This document shows positions 8,881 through 17,444 of a stretch of DNA of 64,000 nt, piece after piece. This DNA comes from Bacterioplanoides pacificum (GTDB lineage: Bacteria > Pseudomonadota > Gammaproteobacteria > Pseudomonadales > Oceanobacteraceae). A model generated the notes under the pieces. That model did not search any database, had not been told where the DNA came from, and saw only the letters and a program-made list of their open reading frames with translations. How positions within the stretch are numbered: the stretch's first letter is position 1; each line of letters opens with the position of its first letter. A program made the translations under genes and the position numbers. The stretch is taken from positions 434,001 to 498,000 of the forward strand of contig NZ_JBHRYB010000013.1 in assembly GCF_042648445.1 (NCBI RefSeq), read 5' to 3'.

Positions 8881-9189
8881 TCACTGGCTATGATTTGTTG
8901 CCTGATTCATCGCCACTGCTACTCTGCGATGATTAGCTGCACCATCAACGTCTCTGACAGACAGCTGTCGTTTATCCACCAGCAGCAGGAAGGCGGGTAA
9001 AAATAAAAAATCCACCAGCAAGGCGACAAAACTAATTAATGCCGTCGCGATGCCCATATCGGCATTCATGTGGAACGCTGAAAACGCCAGCATGATAACA
9101 GCGGTTACCGGCAGCAGGACTTTGTGATGTGTTACCACCCAGTCGCCCGGTTTTTCCATACCGCCATGGTGCTCGGGAGCCATCGCCAC
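8881..9189 (-). pseudogene. Truncated MMPL/RND transporter (C-terminal stub)
   Basis: The 102-residue frame reads like the last two transmembrane helices of an MMPL-family RND transporter: VTAVIMLAFSAFHMNADMG, then ATALISFVALLVDFLFLPAFLLL, then a short cytoplasmic tail. Intact members have about 750-900 residues, so some 85-90 percent is missing. The frame opens two bases after the stop of the MpaB-family gene, which suggests that a deletion joined the two. It is still in the right place before the LolA-like and barrel genes. It could be expressed as a small two-helix protein through coupling to the upstream gene, but a function is not evident. Confidence 0.7.
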
Positions 9190-9191
9190 TG

Positions 9192-10442
9192 TCAGCGGGT
9201 CAGCGTTTGTTTATCCTGAAAATCCACTTCCCGCCCCTGTAACCGGCTGGCGACAATATAAGCCTGCCCGGCCCGTCCATGACGACGCAACCACCGATCC
9301 AGCCAGAGCCAGCGGCGACTCAGCGTATCCAGTGTAAAAATAACCGGAGCCTGTAATGCCGGTAACAGCTTAAGGCCATAGGTGCTGGGCAGCTTTAATG
9401 CCTTGCGGATATCCGCGGGAATAAAGAAACCGGAATATATCCGGTGCAGCCAATAGACAAAAAACCGGTAAAACGCTGAACCGGCCACGTCACGAAATGC
9501 TTGCAGATAAGAGTCCGCCAGTTCCAGACTGTCATGATCGGGATTAATCCGGGCAGAAACGGCCACCATATACAGCCAGTCGACCCCTTCCGCTTTGGTC
9601 TGTGGCAACAACTGATCCTTGTCTCCCATCAGGTAACCACTGTAACGCCACAGGTGTAACACGGCTTCAATTTCTTCATCGCTGAAACGCCAGCCCAACA
9701 TTTTACAGCCCAGTATCATCAGCATCGAAAAAGCGACATTGGTGGCTAAAGCGTCTCCCTGATTAATCGGCAGCCCCCACTCAGCAGAGTTCCAATCGGG
9801 ATGTTGTAATAATCGCCGGCGCACCAGGGCATGCATAATACGAACCCGGATCGCTGAATTATAACCTTTGCCATGCAGCGCCAAACCACCCGGTGTGGTG
9901 ACATCAAACCAGAACGAGGTGGTTTCCGACACCCGATCAAACGAGCTGTTGCCATTTAATGCGCCGGTAAACGCCAGCGGCTTGGCAATATCCGAATTGG
10001 CATAACCACCTAACAACGCCAGATCCCCCAGCGCATACATGGCATGCCGGCCACAACGATGTATGGTTTTACAGGCCAGCTCCAGTCTGGCGTCATCCAG
10101 CCATTCCGGCTTCTGTTCAGCACGGTATAACAACTGATACAGTTGCGGCGCTTCCGGAGTGCCGTCCGGGGCAACTAAAGAAGCTGCCCCCTGCTGCAAT
10201 CCCCGATTTAACAATGCCATTCCCTGAGCCGGTTTTCGCTGAACAAATAATTCTTCCGCGACGTCATCCCCAATACTGTCGGCCTGCATATAAGCAGCAC
10301 CAAACTGGCGGATTAACGCTTCATCAGGTGCCGGTGAGTGACCAAATAACAACTTAAACCCGGCCCGGATTTTTCGGGCACGAAAGGTCTTTTTTTGTTG
10401 TTCATATACAAACCGGGCAGGAATATCAGCAACAGGAGCCAT
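9192..10442 (-). CDS. MpaB-family oxygenase (DUF2236; latex-clearing-protein-like)
   Basis: A 416-residue protein of the oxygenase MpaB/DUF2236 family, haem-dependent oxygenases related to the latex clearing protein and the fungal mycophenolic acid enzyme MpaB. Typical segments are KPLAFTGALNG, RVSETTSFWFDVTTPGGL, the HALVRRRLL arginine/histidine stretch and WGLPINQGDALATNVAFS. A His in the RIMHALVRR segment would be a candidate haem ligand by family knowledge. ATG at 10442 is chosen; a TTG six bases upstream is also in frame. It lies 31 bases after the desaturase gene and two bases before the MMPL stub. Confidence 0.75.
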   Translation of the reverse strand: MAPVADIPARFVYEQQKKTFRARKIRAGFKLLFGHSPAPDEALIRQFGAAYMQADSIGDDVAEELFVQRKPAQGMALLNRGLQQGAASLVAPDGTPEAPQLYQLLYRAEQKPEWLDDARLELACKTIHRCGRHAMYALGDLALLGGYANSDIAKPLAFTGALNGNSSFDRVSETTSFWFDVTTPGGLALHGKGYNSAIRVRIMHALVRRRLLQHPDWNSAEWGLPINQGDALATNVAFSMLMILGCKMLGWRFSDEEIEAVLHLWRYSGYLMGDKDQLLPQTKAEGVDWLYMVAVSARINPDHDSLELADSYLQAFRDVAGSAFYRFFVYWLHRIYSGFFIPADIRKALKLPSTYGLKLLPALQAPVIFTLDTLSRRWLWLDRWLRRHGRAGQAYIVASRLQGREVDFQDKQTLTR

Positions 10443-10479
10443 CAGCAACTCATTACGGCCTCAGAAACCTTGCGACGCT

Positions 10480-11646
10480 TCAGCCTGCGAACTGAGCCGT
10501 CAGTAGCCGCAGACGTTCCTGCTGCATCTTCAGCGAATATTCCAGCTCTTTATAACGGGTGCGCAAAGCGGCTTTTTCCCACTTTTCCGCCAGCGAGCGT
10601 TTGGTTTCTTCATATTTATGAGCCTGCAATTCGGTCCAGGCATTCAGCATCTGTTTAAACTCGTCGTATTCTTTTTCCAGCTGTGCGGTCCACAACTCCA
10701 GCTTGGCCGGGTCCTTGGCACGCGCCAGTTTCTCCTGCGCCTGCTTAAACTGCATATTCAGTCGCGCGCGCTGAATCTTAAAGTCCGGCACCACTTTCAG
10801 ATCCCAGGTCAGCCCGACCCAGGAACAGGCTTTAATAAACCACTTGGTCGGATCCCAGTGAAACCAGCGGATACCGTTACGATAATCGTTCTGGAAGATG
10901 TGATGGTAATTATGATATCCCTCACCGTGGGTCAGAAAGGCAAATAACGCGTTATCACGGGCGGTATTGCTGTCGGTGTAAGGTTGCGAGCCCCATTTAT
11001 GTACGATGGAGTTGATAAAAAAGGTAATGTGATGAGCCAGCACAATGCGCAGGAAACCGGCCAGTAATAACATGCCCAGAATGTCATCGGTCAGAATACC
11101 CAACAACAGCGGAACCCCAATATTCATCCCCAGGGCGATGGGAACGTAATATTTGTGCTGCCACATCACAATCGGGTCTTTCATCAGGTTCTTCACGTTA
11201 TCGAAGTTGACCTCACCGCTTTTGTATTTGCGCAACATCCAGCCCATATGTGAGAACCATAAGCCACGTTTGGCAGAATACGGGTCGCGTTCAATATCGT
11301 CACAATAACGGTGATGCACCCGGTGGCCGGAACTCCAGGACAAAATACTGTTCTGGAACGCCATCGCCCCCCAGAGCGCATACCAGATGCGCAAACTCCA
11401 GTGCGCCTGATAGGCATTGTGTGACCATAAACGGTGATAACCACCGGTAATCGCCATTCCTGTCATCCAGGTAATGACAACACAGGCCACCCAGGCTGAC
11501 GTTTCAAAACCCTGGGCAATCGCATACCAGGGAACAGCGATAACAGATACCAGGGTGGTAATGGAAAACATTAAAACCGGGACCCAGTTCACCGGTGCCT
11601 GTTCAGCTTGCGACTCGCTGGCTGGTTTGACGTTATTATTGTTCAT
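10480..11646 (-). CDS. Acyl-CoA / fatty-acid desaturase
   Basis: A 388-residue membrane-bound di-iron desaturase of the delta-9 (stearoyl-CoA desaturase) type, introducing a double bond into acyl chains. The three histidine boxes are present: HRLWSH (about 74-79), HRVHHRYCD (about 111-119) and HNYHH (about 247-251). There are about four hydrophobic segments around the boxes. The C-terminal 100 residues form a charged, coiled-coil-like extension (QAQEKLARAKDPAKLEL and following) that is longer than in minimal desaturases. It leads a probable operon with the MpaB-family gene and may adjust membrane fluidity in cold seawater. Confidence 0.88.
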   Translation of the reverse strand: MNNNNVKPASESQAEQAPVNWVPVLMFSITTLVSVIAVPWYAIAQGFETSAWVACVVITWMTGMAITGGYHRLWSHNAYQAHWSLRIWYALWGAMAFQNSILSWSSGHRVHHRYCDDIERDPYSAKRGLWFSHMGWMLRKYKSGEVNFDNVKNLMKDPIVMWQHKYYVPIALGMNIGVPLLLGILTDDILGMLLLAGFLRIVLAHHITFFINSIVHKWGSQPYTDSNTARDNALFAFLTHGEGYHNYHHIFQNDYRNGIRWFHWDPTKWFIKACSWVGLTWDLKVVPDFKIQRARLNMQFKQAQEKLARAKDPAKLELWTAQLEKEYDEFKQMLNAWTELQAHKYEETKRSLAEKWEKAALRTRYKELEYSLKMQQERLRLLTAQFAG

Positions 11647-11838
11647 TCAGTTTCTCAATCACTGCAATTGGGCAAACGGGAATCATACCTGATTATGTCC
11701 TTTCAGGCATGAGGCAGATCACTGATTACCAATTAGTCCGCTGCTTTTTTAACCAGCCGCCGCCTGGTAAGGCGTCCGACGGATAATTAATGAAAAAAAT
11801 ACACTGCTGCTATTCTTAAAACGGCATTTTAAGTCCGG

Positions 11839-12465
11839 TTATTCCGGCCGCGGCAAAGATACCACCTCGCCCAACGCCGCGTATTCGGTACCCCCAAGGC
11901 GTGCCACCGGATTCAGGTCTGCAGCCGAGACTTTAAGCCGGCCGTTGATTTTTGCTGCGACCTGCTCATCCAGCCAGGCACGCTTAATCTCCAGAAATAC
12001 CACATGCTGCGGCCCATCACCCAGCTCAACCACCTGCTGCAAACAACATTCAAACGCCACCGGGCTTCCTTTGATACGACCCAGACCGGCTTCACCAAAG
12101 TTCACCACCTCAAGTCCCAGCTGTTCAACCTCACTTTCCTGATCCGATAAGGTCGCCGCACTGCTGTTCAGTGGCTGCAGCTGTTCCATTGATGCAATAT
12201 GCAGCACACAAGACGGATCACGCTTCAGATTGGCGAAAGTATCTTTGCTCAGGTGCGCCGACTTGTTGCCAATGGACACCACCAGGGTCGGTGGATTGGA
12301 ACAGACCGGGGCAAAAAAAGAAAAAGGCGCCAGGTTGTGTTTGCCATTTTGCTGGCGGGTCAGAATCCAGGCGACCGGACGTGGCAACACGGTCTGCACC
12401 AGACAATGATATATTTCAGAGGCTGATAAAGCGGAAAAATCGAGCTGCACAGCGGCATCCTCCAT
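11839..12465 (-). CDS. Flavin reductase-like (FMN-binding split barrel) protein
   Basis: A protein of 208 residues from the ATG at 12465; an upstream in-frame codon at 12573 would add a basic extension not usual for the family. The core ARPVAWILTRQQNGKHNLAPFSFF and PPTLVVSIGNKSAHLSKDT segments match the DIM6/NTAB-like flavin reductase family, which binds FMN and reduces it with NAD(P)H or acts as a small flavoprotein. YAALGEVVSLPRPE ends the protein. No SD is obvious before the ATG, so the start is uncertain. It is divergent from the symporter gene at 12583. Confidence 0.78.
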   Translation of the reverse strand: MEDAAVQLDFSALSASEIYHCLVQTVLPRPVAWILTRQQNGKHNLAPFSFFAPVCSNPPTLVVSIGNKSAHLSKDTFANLKRDPSCVLHIASMEQLQPLNSSAATLSDQESEVEQLGLEVVNFGEAGLGRIKGSPVAFECCLQQVVELGDGPQHVVFLEIKRAWLDEQVAAKINGRLKVSAADLNPVARLGGTEYAALGEVVSLPRPE

Positions 12466-12582
12466 CAGAAAACGGGCCGTTACTATGACGACGGTATCCT
12501 TCTCGTTCAACCGCCTGCGGCTGGTAATCCGGTTAAAAAGCCGATATAACGCCGGCACGACACGGCTACCCACAGGCTTTTT

Positions 12583-13560
12583 ATGTTTTCCATCAGTCGA
12601 TTTTTTCCGTTTCTGGCACTGGCGGTCAGCGCTCTGGCCTGGTACCAGCCGCAGCCGTTATTAGGCTGGAAAGATGCCATTGTGCCGCTGTTGATGGTGA
12701 TTATGTTTTGCATGGGACTGACCCTGCGGCTGGCCGACTTCCGCCGCGTACTGAACAAACCCAAACCCATCGCTACCGGTGTGATGTTGCAGTTTCTGCT
12801 GATGCCGCTGATTGCCTGGGCGCTGGCAATGCTGTTGGGATTATCACAACAACTGACGATTGGCCTGATTCTGGTAGGGGCCTGCGCCGGAGGCACAGCC
12901 TCCAATGTGATGACCTACCTGGCTGGAGGTGATGTAGCGTTATCGGTCAGCATGACCCTGATGTCGACGTTATGGAGTGTGGTGATCACTCCCTATCTGG
13001 TGTGGTTTTACGCCGGAGCTGAAATTGTGGTCGATATTCAGGCGATGATTTTCAGCATCGCCAAAATTGTCATTCTGCCGGTCGCGCTGGGTTTATTTGC
13101 CAACCATTATGTCCCGCAACTCGGTAAACATCTGAATAGCTACCTGCCCGACCTGGCCAGTGGTGCGATCCTGATCGTAGTGGCCATTATTGTTGCGCTG
13201 AACGCCGACGAAATTGCCACGCTGGGAAGCACTGCGGCACTGGCCGTGATCTTACACAACCTGCTGGGGCTGGCAGGGGGTTACCTGATTGCCCGCTGGA
13301 ACGGACACACCGAAGTGGAGGCCCGCACTATCGCTCTGGAAGTCGGTATGCAGAACTCCGGCCTGGGAGTTGCCCTGGCACTGAAGTTTTATGGCCCACT
13401 GGCGGCGCTGCCCGGCGCATTGTTCAGCGTCTGGCATAATATCAGCGGATCGTTACTGGCGGCCTTCTGGAAATGGCAAACCCAGCGTCGTATCCGCCAG
13501 CTACAGCACGCTAAAACAGCTCAGGTACAGTCATACAGCCCGGATCAGCATCAGCCATAA
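12583..13560 (+). CDS. Bile acid:sodium symporter (BASS) family transporter
   Basis: A 325-residue integral inner-membrane protein with about ten hydrophobic helices. The family hallmarks are present: IVPLLMVIMFCMGLTLRLADF near the N-terminus, GACAGGTASNVMTYLAGGDVALS and EVGMQNSGLGVALA in the crossing-helix regions that bind sodium and substrate. Bacterial members move organic anions such as pantoate or keto acids by sodium symport; the substrate here is unknown. The gene overlaps the following methyltransferase gene tail-to-tail by ten bases. Confidence 0.88.
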   Translation: MFSISRFFPFLALAVSALAWYQPQPLLGWKDAIVPLLMVIMFCMGLTLRLADFRRVLNKPKPIATGVMLQFLLMPLIAWALAMLLGLSQQLTIGLILVGACAGGTASNVMTYLAGGDVALSVSMTLMSTLWSVVITPYLVWFYAGAEIVVDIQAMIFSIAKIVILPVALGLFANHYVPQLGKHLNSYLPDLASGAILIVVAIIVALNADEIATLGSTAALAVILHNLLGLAGGYLIARWNGHTEVEARTIALEVGMQNSGLGVALALKFYGPLAALPGALFSVWHNISGSLLAAFWKWQTQRRIRQLQHAKTAQVQSYSPDQHQP

Positions 13561-14468
13561 CGGTAAAGCAGCGCTTTCAGACCTTTGCCGGACTGGGCTT
13601 CAACGAACACATCCGGGTTGTCGATTCGCCGAATAAACTGACAATCCGGACAATGTTCTGCCACCTGTTGCTGCAGGAAGGTTTCATCCAGATCCGGAGA
13701 ATTCAGACACAACAACAGCTCTGCCCCCGGGCTGCAGAACTGGGGCAGGCGGCGCAATATTTTGCCGTAATCGCGTTCGATATTAACACTGCCCTTCTGG
13801 AAGGTTGGTGGGTCACAGACCACCAGATCATAAGGACCGTGTTTTTTAATCCGACCGAACGATTTAAAAATATCCACCCCTTCAAAGATAACCCGGTCGA
13901 GATCCTGATTATTCAGCCGGTGATTGTTCCGGCCCGCCGCCAGGGATGCCTTACTCATATCAATGTTGACAATTTTACTGGCGCCACCGGCATGCGCCGC
14001 AACGGAAAAGGCACAGGTATAAGCAAACAGGTTCAGGACCCGTTTTCCCCGACTGCACTGTTGCAACCAGCGCCGGCCATTCGCCATATCAAGAAAAATG
14101 CCGGTATTCTGCTGTTGCCCCAGCGTCAGCCAGTATTTCAACCCCTGCTCCTGTAACACCAGACGTTCGGTTGCTGCGCCAGCTAACCAGACAAACGGAC
14201 CATCCCGCAGATAACGCTGCTGAGCAACAATCTGTGTCGCCCGGGGAATGTGCCGGCGTAATTCGGCCACCAGCTGCTGCAGCCAGAGATCATCGGCCGG
14301 GCGATACAAGGTGATCAGTACCAGCGGCGCATACCAGTCAATATTGACATGTTCGTAGCCCGGATACGCATGACCTCGGCCATGAAACAGCCGTTGTGCC
14401 TGATCGTCTGCTGGCCAGTGAATGTGGTTGAACACAACAAAACCCACTCGTGTAACAAAGCGGCGCAT
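13551..14468 (-). CDS. Class I SAM-dependent methyltransferase, RlmI/RlmK-like
   Basis: A 305-residue S-adenosylmethionine-dependent methyltransferase resembling the RlmI/RlmK-like C5-methyltransferase group acting on 23S rRNA, but lacking a recognisable PUA domain. Segments: GIFLDMANGRRWL, then VLNLFAYTCAFSVAAHAGGA (SAM-binding motif I), VNIDMSKASLA, and the catalytic-site motif YDLVVCDPPTFQKGS. The ATG at 14468 is preferred; the GTG at 14507 would add 13 residues. The rRNA target is inferred from the family and not established. Confidence 0.78.
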   Translation of the reverse strand: MRRFVTRVGFVVFNHIHWPADDQAQRLFHGRGHAYPGYEHVNIDWYAPLVLITLYRPADDLWLQQLVAELRRHIPRATQIVAQQRYLRDGPFVWLAGAATERLVLQEQGLKYWLTLGQQQNTGIFLDMANGRRWLQQCSRGKRVLNLFAYTCAFSVAAHAGGASKIVNIDMSKASLAAGRNNHRLNNQDLDRVIFEGVDIFKSFGRIKKHGPYDLVVCDPPTFQKGSVNIERDYGKILRRLPQFCSPGAELLLCLNSPDLDETFLQQQVAEHCPDCQFIRRIDNPDVFVEAQSGKGLKALLYRYG

Positions 14469-14519
14469 TGTCGGCCAAATGCGGGCAAAAAGTAACCGGA
14501 ATGACACAATTAGCGGTTA

Positions 14520-14848
14520 CAAACCTTAATCAGAGACCAATATTCTCTCCGTTCGAAAATATATCGGCATTATTGCTAATAAATGCTTGGTCGGCTCAGA
14601 TAAGTAGGCTACTATGGCTCTGCTTGGTTGTTTACTGAGCAGCTATTGGCGAGTGCTCTATATTTTGTCCCGAAAAGTCAGGCAAACCTGATGCTGGCGA
14701 ACGTGATACAGGATACTGGTCGATAACCCAGGATTTGTTTCGACTCAGGCTGATGCTTGTATCAACACAAATGCCAAATGTAATACCGGCCAAAATTATT
14801 TGGCACAACACCAAGCCAAGTAAGTTGGCACAACGCTAGGAAAGAAAA
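14520..14848 (+). promoter_or_regulatory. Long 5' leader and promoter region of the cold-shock gene
   Basis: This 329-base stretch before the cold-shock gene contains no credible ORF. Its length fits the long untranslated leaders seen on many cspA-family genes, which act as temperature-responsive RNA switches. The ten-base word TTGGCACAAC occurs twice, at 14800-14809 and 14825-14834, just before the ribosome site (AGGAAAG). That the leader itself is regulatory is an inference. Confidence 0.45.
14800..14834 (+). repeat. Direct repeat TTGGCACAAC in the csp leader
   Basis: Two exact copies of TTGGCACAAC, 25 bases apart start to start, sit immediately upstream of the cold-shock ribosome site. 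The copies could come from a short slippage duplication or be a protein or RNA element; nothing decides between these. Confidence 0.6.
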
Positions 14849-15058
14849 ATGGCAGAATTAGTTCAAGGCACCGTTAAATGGTTTAACGATGAGAAAGGTT
14901 TCGGTTTTATCGAGCAGGAAGCTGGTAAAGACGTATTTGTTCACTTCAGCGCTATCAATGGCTCCGGTCGCCGTTCTCTGGCTGAAGGCCAGAAAGTGAC
15001 TATGGAAGTGACCCAGGGCCAGAAAGGTCCTCAGGCTGAAAACGTTACGCCTGAATAA
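14849..15058 (+). CDS. Cold-shock protein (CspA family)
   Basis: A 69-residue single cold-shock domain, the usual length for the family. RNP1 is KGFGFIEQE and RNP2 is VFVHFSAI, the RNA-binding surfaces of this five-strand OB fold. It acts as an RNA chaperone in the cytosol, melting secondary structure and helping translation; whether this copy is cold-inducible is not shown by the sequence, but the long leader supports it. The ATG follows AGGAAAGAAAA. A hairpin follows the stop. Confidence 0.95.
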   Translation: MAELVQGTVKWFNDEKGFGFIEQEAGKDVFVHFSAINGSGRRSLAEGQKVTMEVTQGQKGPQAENVTPE

Positions 15059-15067
15059 GACTTCCGT

Positions 15068-15089
15068 GCCAGCAGTGCTTACTGCTGGC
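15068..15089 (+). terminator. Hairpin after the cold-shock gene
   Basis: A perfect nine-pair stem, GCCAGCAGT and ACTGCTGGC with a four-base loop, starts ten bases after the stop codon. It is followed by a C-rich tract rather than a T-run, so it may stabilise the message end rather than terminate by itself. Confidence 0.6.
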
Positions 15090-15186
15090 CACCTCCCCCC
15101 CTTCTTTGATCTCCGCCGTTCAGGCACTCGTAATTTATCGTTAAGCTGTTAGTCTGACAGAATGTCTGACGGATTAAGTGCGCCTT

Positions 15187-15582
15187 ATGATTGACCAGGG
15201 TGAAATGTTTGACATCGCAAATCCCTGCCGTGGAGTATGCGAAGTCAATAACAAAGGGTATTGCAAAGGATGCCTGCGCAAACGCGAGGAGCGTTTTCAC
15301 TGGAACGAGTTCACGCCGTTTCAGAAGCAGCTGATCGTCAACCTGTGTGAACGGCGGCGGGTAAAAGCACTGGCGGCGATGCGCCAGGCTGAATGCCAAA
15401 CCACTCAGCATAAGACCGAAGAGAGCGATATTCCGCAACTGGATCTGTTTACAGCAACGGATACATCGGATATCAGCAGCGTAACCCCGCCTGCGACACA
15501 CGAAGAAAGCAGCCCTCAGAATGCGTCCGGAAGCGTCGTCACAACAGCCAGCGAACCCAAAGATCAGTACGACTTATTCTGA
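15187..15582 (+). CDS. DUF1289 domain protein
   Basis: A small cytosolic protein with the DUF1289 signature in the N-terminal part: NPCRGVCEV, then GYCKGCLRKREE (four cysteines, probably a zinc or iron-sulfur site) and FTPFQKQLIV. The C-terminal 55 residues are variable, low in complexity and rich in Ser/Thr/Glu, ending in a short DQYDLF. Three starts are possible: GTG 15178, ATG 15187 and ATG 15205; the last has the closest SD-like GGGTGA. Function of the family is not established. Confidence 0.72.
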   Translation: MIDQGEMFDIANPCRGVCEVNNKGYCKGCLRKREERFHWNEFTPFQKQLIVNLCERRRVKALAAMRQAECQTTQHKTEESDIPQLDLFTATDTSDISSVTPPATHEESSPQNASGSVVTTASEPKDQYDLF

Positions 15583-15593
15583 CAACACAGCGG

Positions 15594-16388
15594 TCAGCTG
15601 CATTCGGCAACCGCACTGGCGAGCTTATTCTTCCATTCCAGCGTCTGACTGGTTTTATTACTCGGTTTGTATTCCGCTCCCACCCAACCCTGGTAACGCG
15701 ACGTTTCGATGGCCCGGAAAATCGACTTAAAATCGAGCATACCGGTGCCCGGTTCTCCTCGCTGAGGGGTATCGGCAAACTGAATATGGCCAATCTGGTC
15801 AGCGTAACGGGTAATGACGTCACACACATCCTCCCCCATCATCGCCATATGGTATACGTCGTACTGAGCTCGCACGGAAGGCATATTCAGCTCACGCACA
15901 ATATCAAACATCTGCTGGCTGAAGGCGATCAGAAAACCCGGCATATCGCGGGTATTGATGGCTTCAAAGGTGGTGGTGATACCAAAAGGCGCCAGCGACT
16001 GGGCCGTTTTAGCCAGATTTTTTTTAAAGGTATCGAGATAAAACACCTTCTGATTTTCATCACTACAACGGCCAGGCAGAACATTCACACACTGTACCTG
16101 CAAGGCCCGCGCATACGCCAGGCACTCCACCAGCGCAGCTGCATATTCCGCCTGCTTCCCCGGCACCGCTGCCAGCCCCTCTCCTCCGAGCATCAGATCA
16201 CCGGCCGGCACATTGATTAAGACACAACGCAGACCATGGTCGTCCAGCGCCCGACGAATATCTGCGATCGGTGTATCGTAAGGGAACTGGATTTCCACCG
16301 CACGAAAGCCGTCTGCACGAGCAGCCGCAAAACGTTGCAGAAATGGCAGTTCAGGGTACAGCAGCGATAAATTAGCGCTCAGTTTCAA
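15594..16388 (-). CDS. hyi: Hydroxypyruvate isomerase (TIM barrel)
   Basis: A 264-residue protein of the AP-endonuclease-2-like TIM-barrel family that interconverts hydroxypyruvate and tartronate semialdehyde. The N-terminus MKLSANLSLLYPELPFL and the motif EAINTRDMPGFL (metal-site glutamate) followed by QYDVYHMAMM and HIQFADTPQRGEPG match Hyi. The start chosen is TTG at 16388: GGAG lies at the right distance and it overlaps the stop of the upstream reductase gene, giving translational coupling; a longer TTG start at 16424 would add 12 residues not found in the family. Works with the neighbouring reductase in glyoxylate/glycerate metabolism. Confidence 0.85.
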   Translation of the reverse strand: MKLSANLSLLYPELPFLQRFAAARADGFRAVEIQFPYDTPIADIRRALDDHGLRCVLINVPAGDLMLGGEGLAAVPGKQAEYAAALVECLAYARALQVQCVNVLPGRCSDENQKVFYLDTFKKNLAKTAQSLAPFGITTTFEAINTRDMPGFLIAFSQQMFDIVRELNMPSVRAQYDVYHMAMMGEDVCDVITRYADQIGHIQFADTPQRGEPGTGMLDFKSIFRAIETSRYQGWVGAEYKPSNKTSQTLEWKNKLASAVAECS

Positions 16389-17269
16389 TCGTTTTTCTCC
16401 GTATACATCTCCACCAGCGTACAAGGGTCCCGTTCCAGGTAGCCCTGACTGCCATGAAGCCTCATCAGCTCGGCCCCCAAGCCAGCCATCGGGGTGGAGC
16501 TCTGCATGGTTTTGGCCAGCTGCGCGGCCATATCCAGGTCTTTTAATAATGTTTTAACGTGCCATTTAACCGGCTCATAATCCTTCCCGGCCATCCGCGG
16601 CCCGGTGAGCTGCAACGGAATAGAATCGGCAAACCCGCCCTGTAACGCAGCCGGAATACGGCTGGCATCAACACCGGACTTTTCTGCCAGCGCCATCATT
16701 TCAGCCATCACCAGAACATTACAGCTGACCAGCATCTGGTTACAGATTTTCGTAACCTGACCCGCACCACAGTCGCCCATACGGGTGAGCCGTTGCGACA
16801 AAGGTTCAAGCAGTGGCCGCAGCGCTTCAATATCCTGCTCACGACCGCCGGCCATGATCGCCAGCGTGCCCTGCTCGGCCCCCGCGACACCGCCGGATAC
16901 CGGAGCATCCACCCAATATGTCCCACATTGTTGCTGCAATCGTTCTGCCATGTCGCGGGTGCGCTGAGGGTCAATACTGGAAAAATCGACCAGCCGTTGC
17001 TCCGGTCGCAGGTAACAGGCCAGACCCTTCTCAGCAAATACCAGCTGCTCTACCGCATCACTGTCAGTAACACATAACATGATGACATCACTGTTGCTGA
17101 CCAGCGTTTTCAGATCGTCGGCAAGCTGCGCTCCGGCAGCAGCCAGCGGTTCTGCTTTATTGCGACTACGATTCCATACTGTGAGTGAATAGCCGGCAGC
17201 CAATAACCGGCGGCTCATAGGTACCCCCATCAGCCCCATACCGATAAAACCAATACGCGTGTGTTGCAT
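16385..17269 (-). CDS. glxR: 2-hydroxy-3-oxopropionate (tartronate semialdehyde) reductase
   Basis: A 294-residue NAD(P)-dependent beta-hydroxyacid dehydrogenase that reduces tartronate semialdehyde to D-glycerate. It has the cofactor motif GFIGMGLMGVPMSRRL at the N-terminus, the substrate-binding DAPVSGGVAGAEQGTL and the catalytic lysine in GQVTKICNQM. The assignment within the family (GlxR/GarR versus 3-hydroxyisobutyrate dehydrogenase) rests on its coupled neighbour hydroxypyruvate isomerase, the typical glyoxylate-utilisation pair. No gcl (glyoxylate carboligase) is seen in the window. Confidence 0.85.
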   Translation of the reverse strand: MQHTRIGFIGMGLMGVPMSRRLLAAGYSLTVWNRSRNKAEPLAAAGAQLADDLKTLVSNSDVIMLCVTDSDAVEQLVFAEKGLACYLRPEQRLVDFSSIDPQRTRDMAERLQQQCGTYWVDAPVSGGVAGAEQGTLAIMAGGREQDIEALRPLLEPLSQRLTRMGDCGAGQVTKICNQMLVSCNVLVMAEMMALAEKSGVDASRIPAALQGGFADSIPLQLTGPRMAGKDYEPVKWHVKTLLKDLDMAAQLAKTMQSSTPMAGLGAELMRLHGSQGYLERDPCTLVEMYTEKND

Positions 17270-17444
17270 AACAGGCCGTGTTTCCGCAGCGATAAGATAG
17301 TGGCCGCGATAATATCAAATAGTCCGCTATTTACTGAACGCTAATTTACACCGCTTTGCGCCAAACCATGGCAGGCGAATTACAGAGCCAGAAAAATCCT
17401 CGCCGATGATTTAAATCAGGCAGCAAAGGATAAAATAACGATGA

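Noticed and set aside
13653..14156. A 167-residue plus-strand ORF
   Set aside because: Shadow of the class I methyltransferase gene; codon use and composition not gene-like.
16385..16424. Extended N-terminus of hydroxypyruvate isomerase from TTG 16424
   Set aside because: The extra 12 residues are not family-like and the overlapping TTG at 16388 has the better ribosome site.
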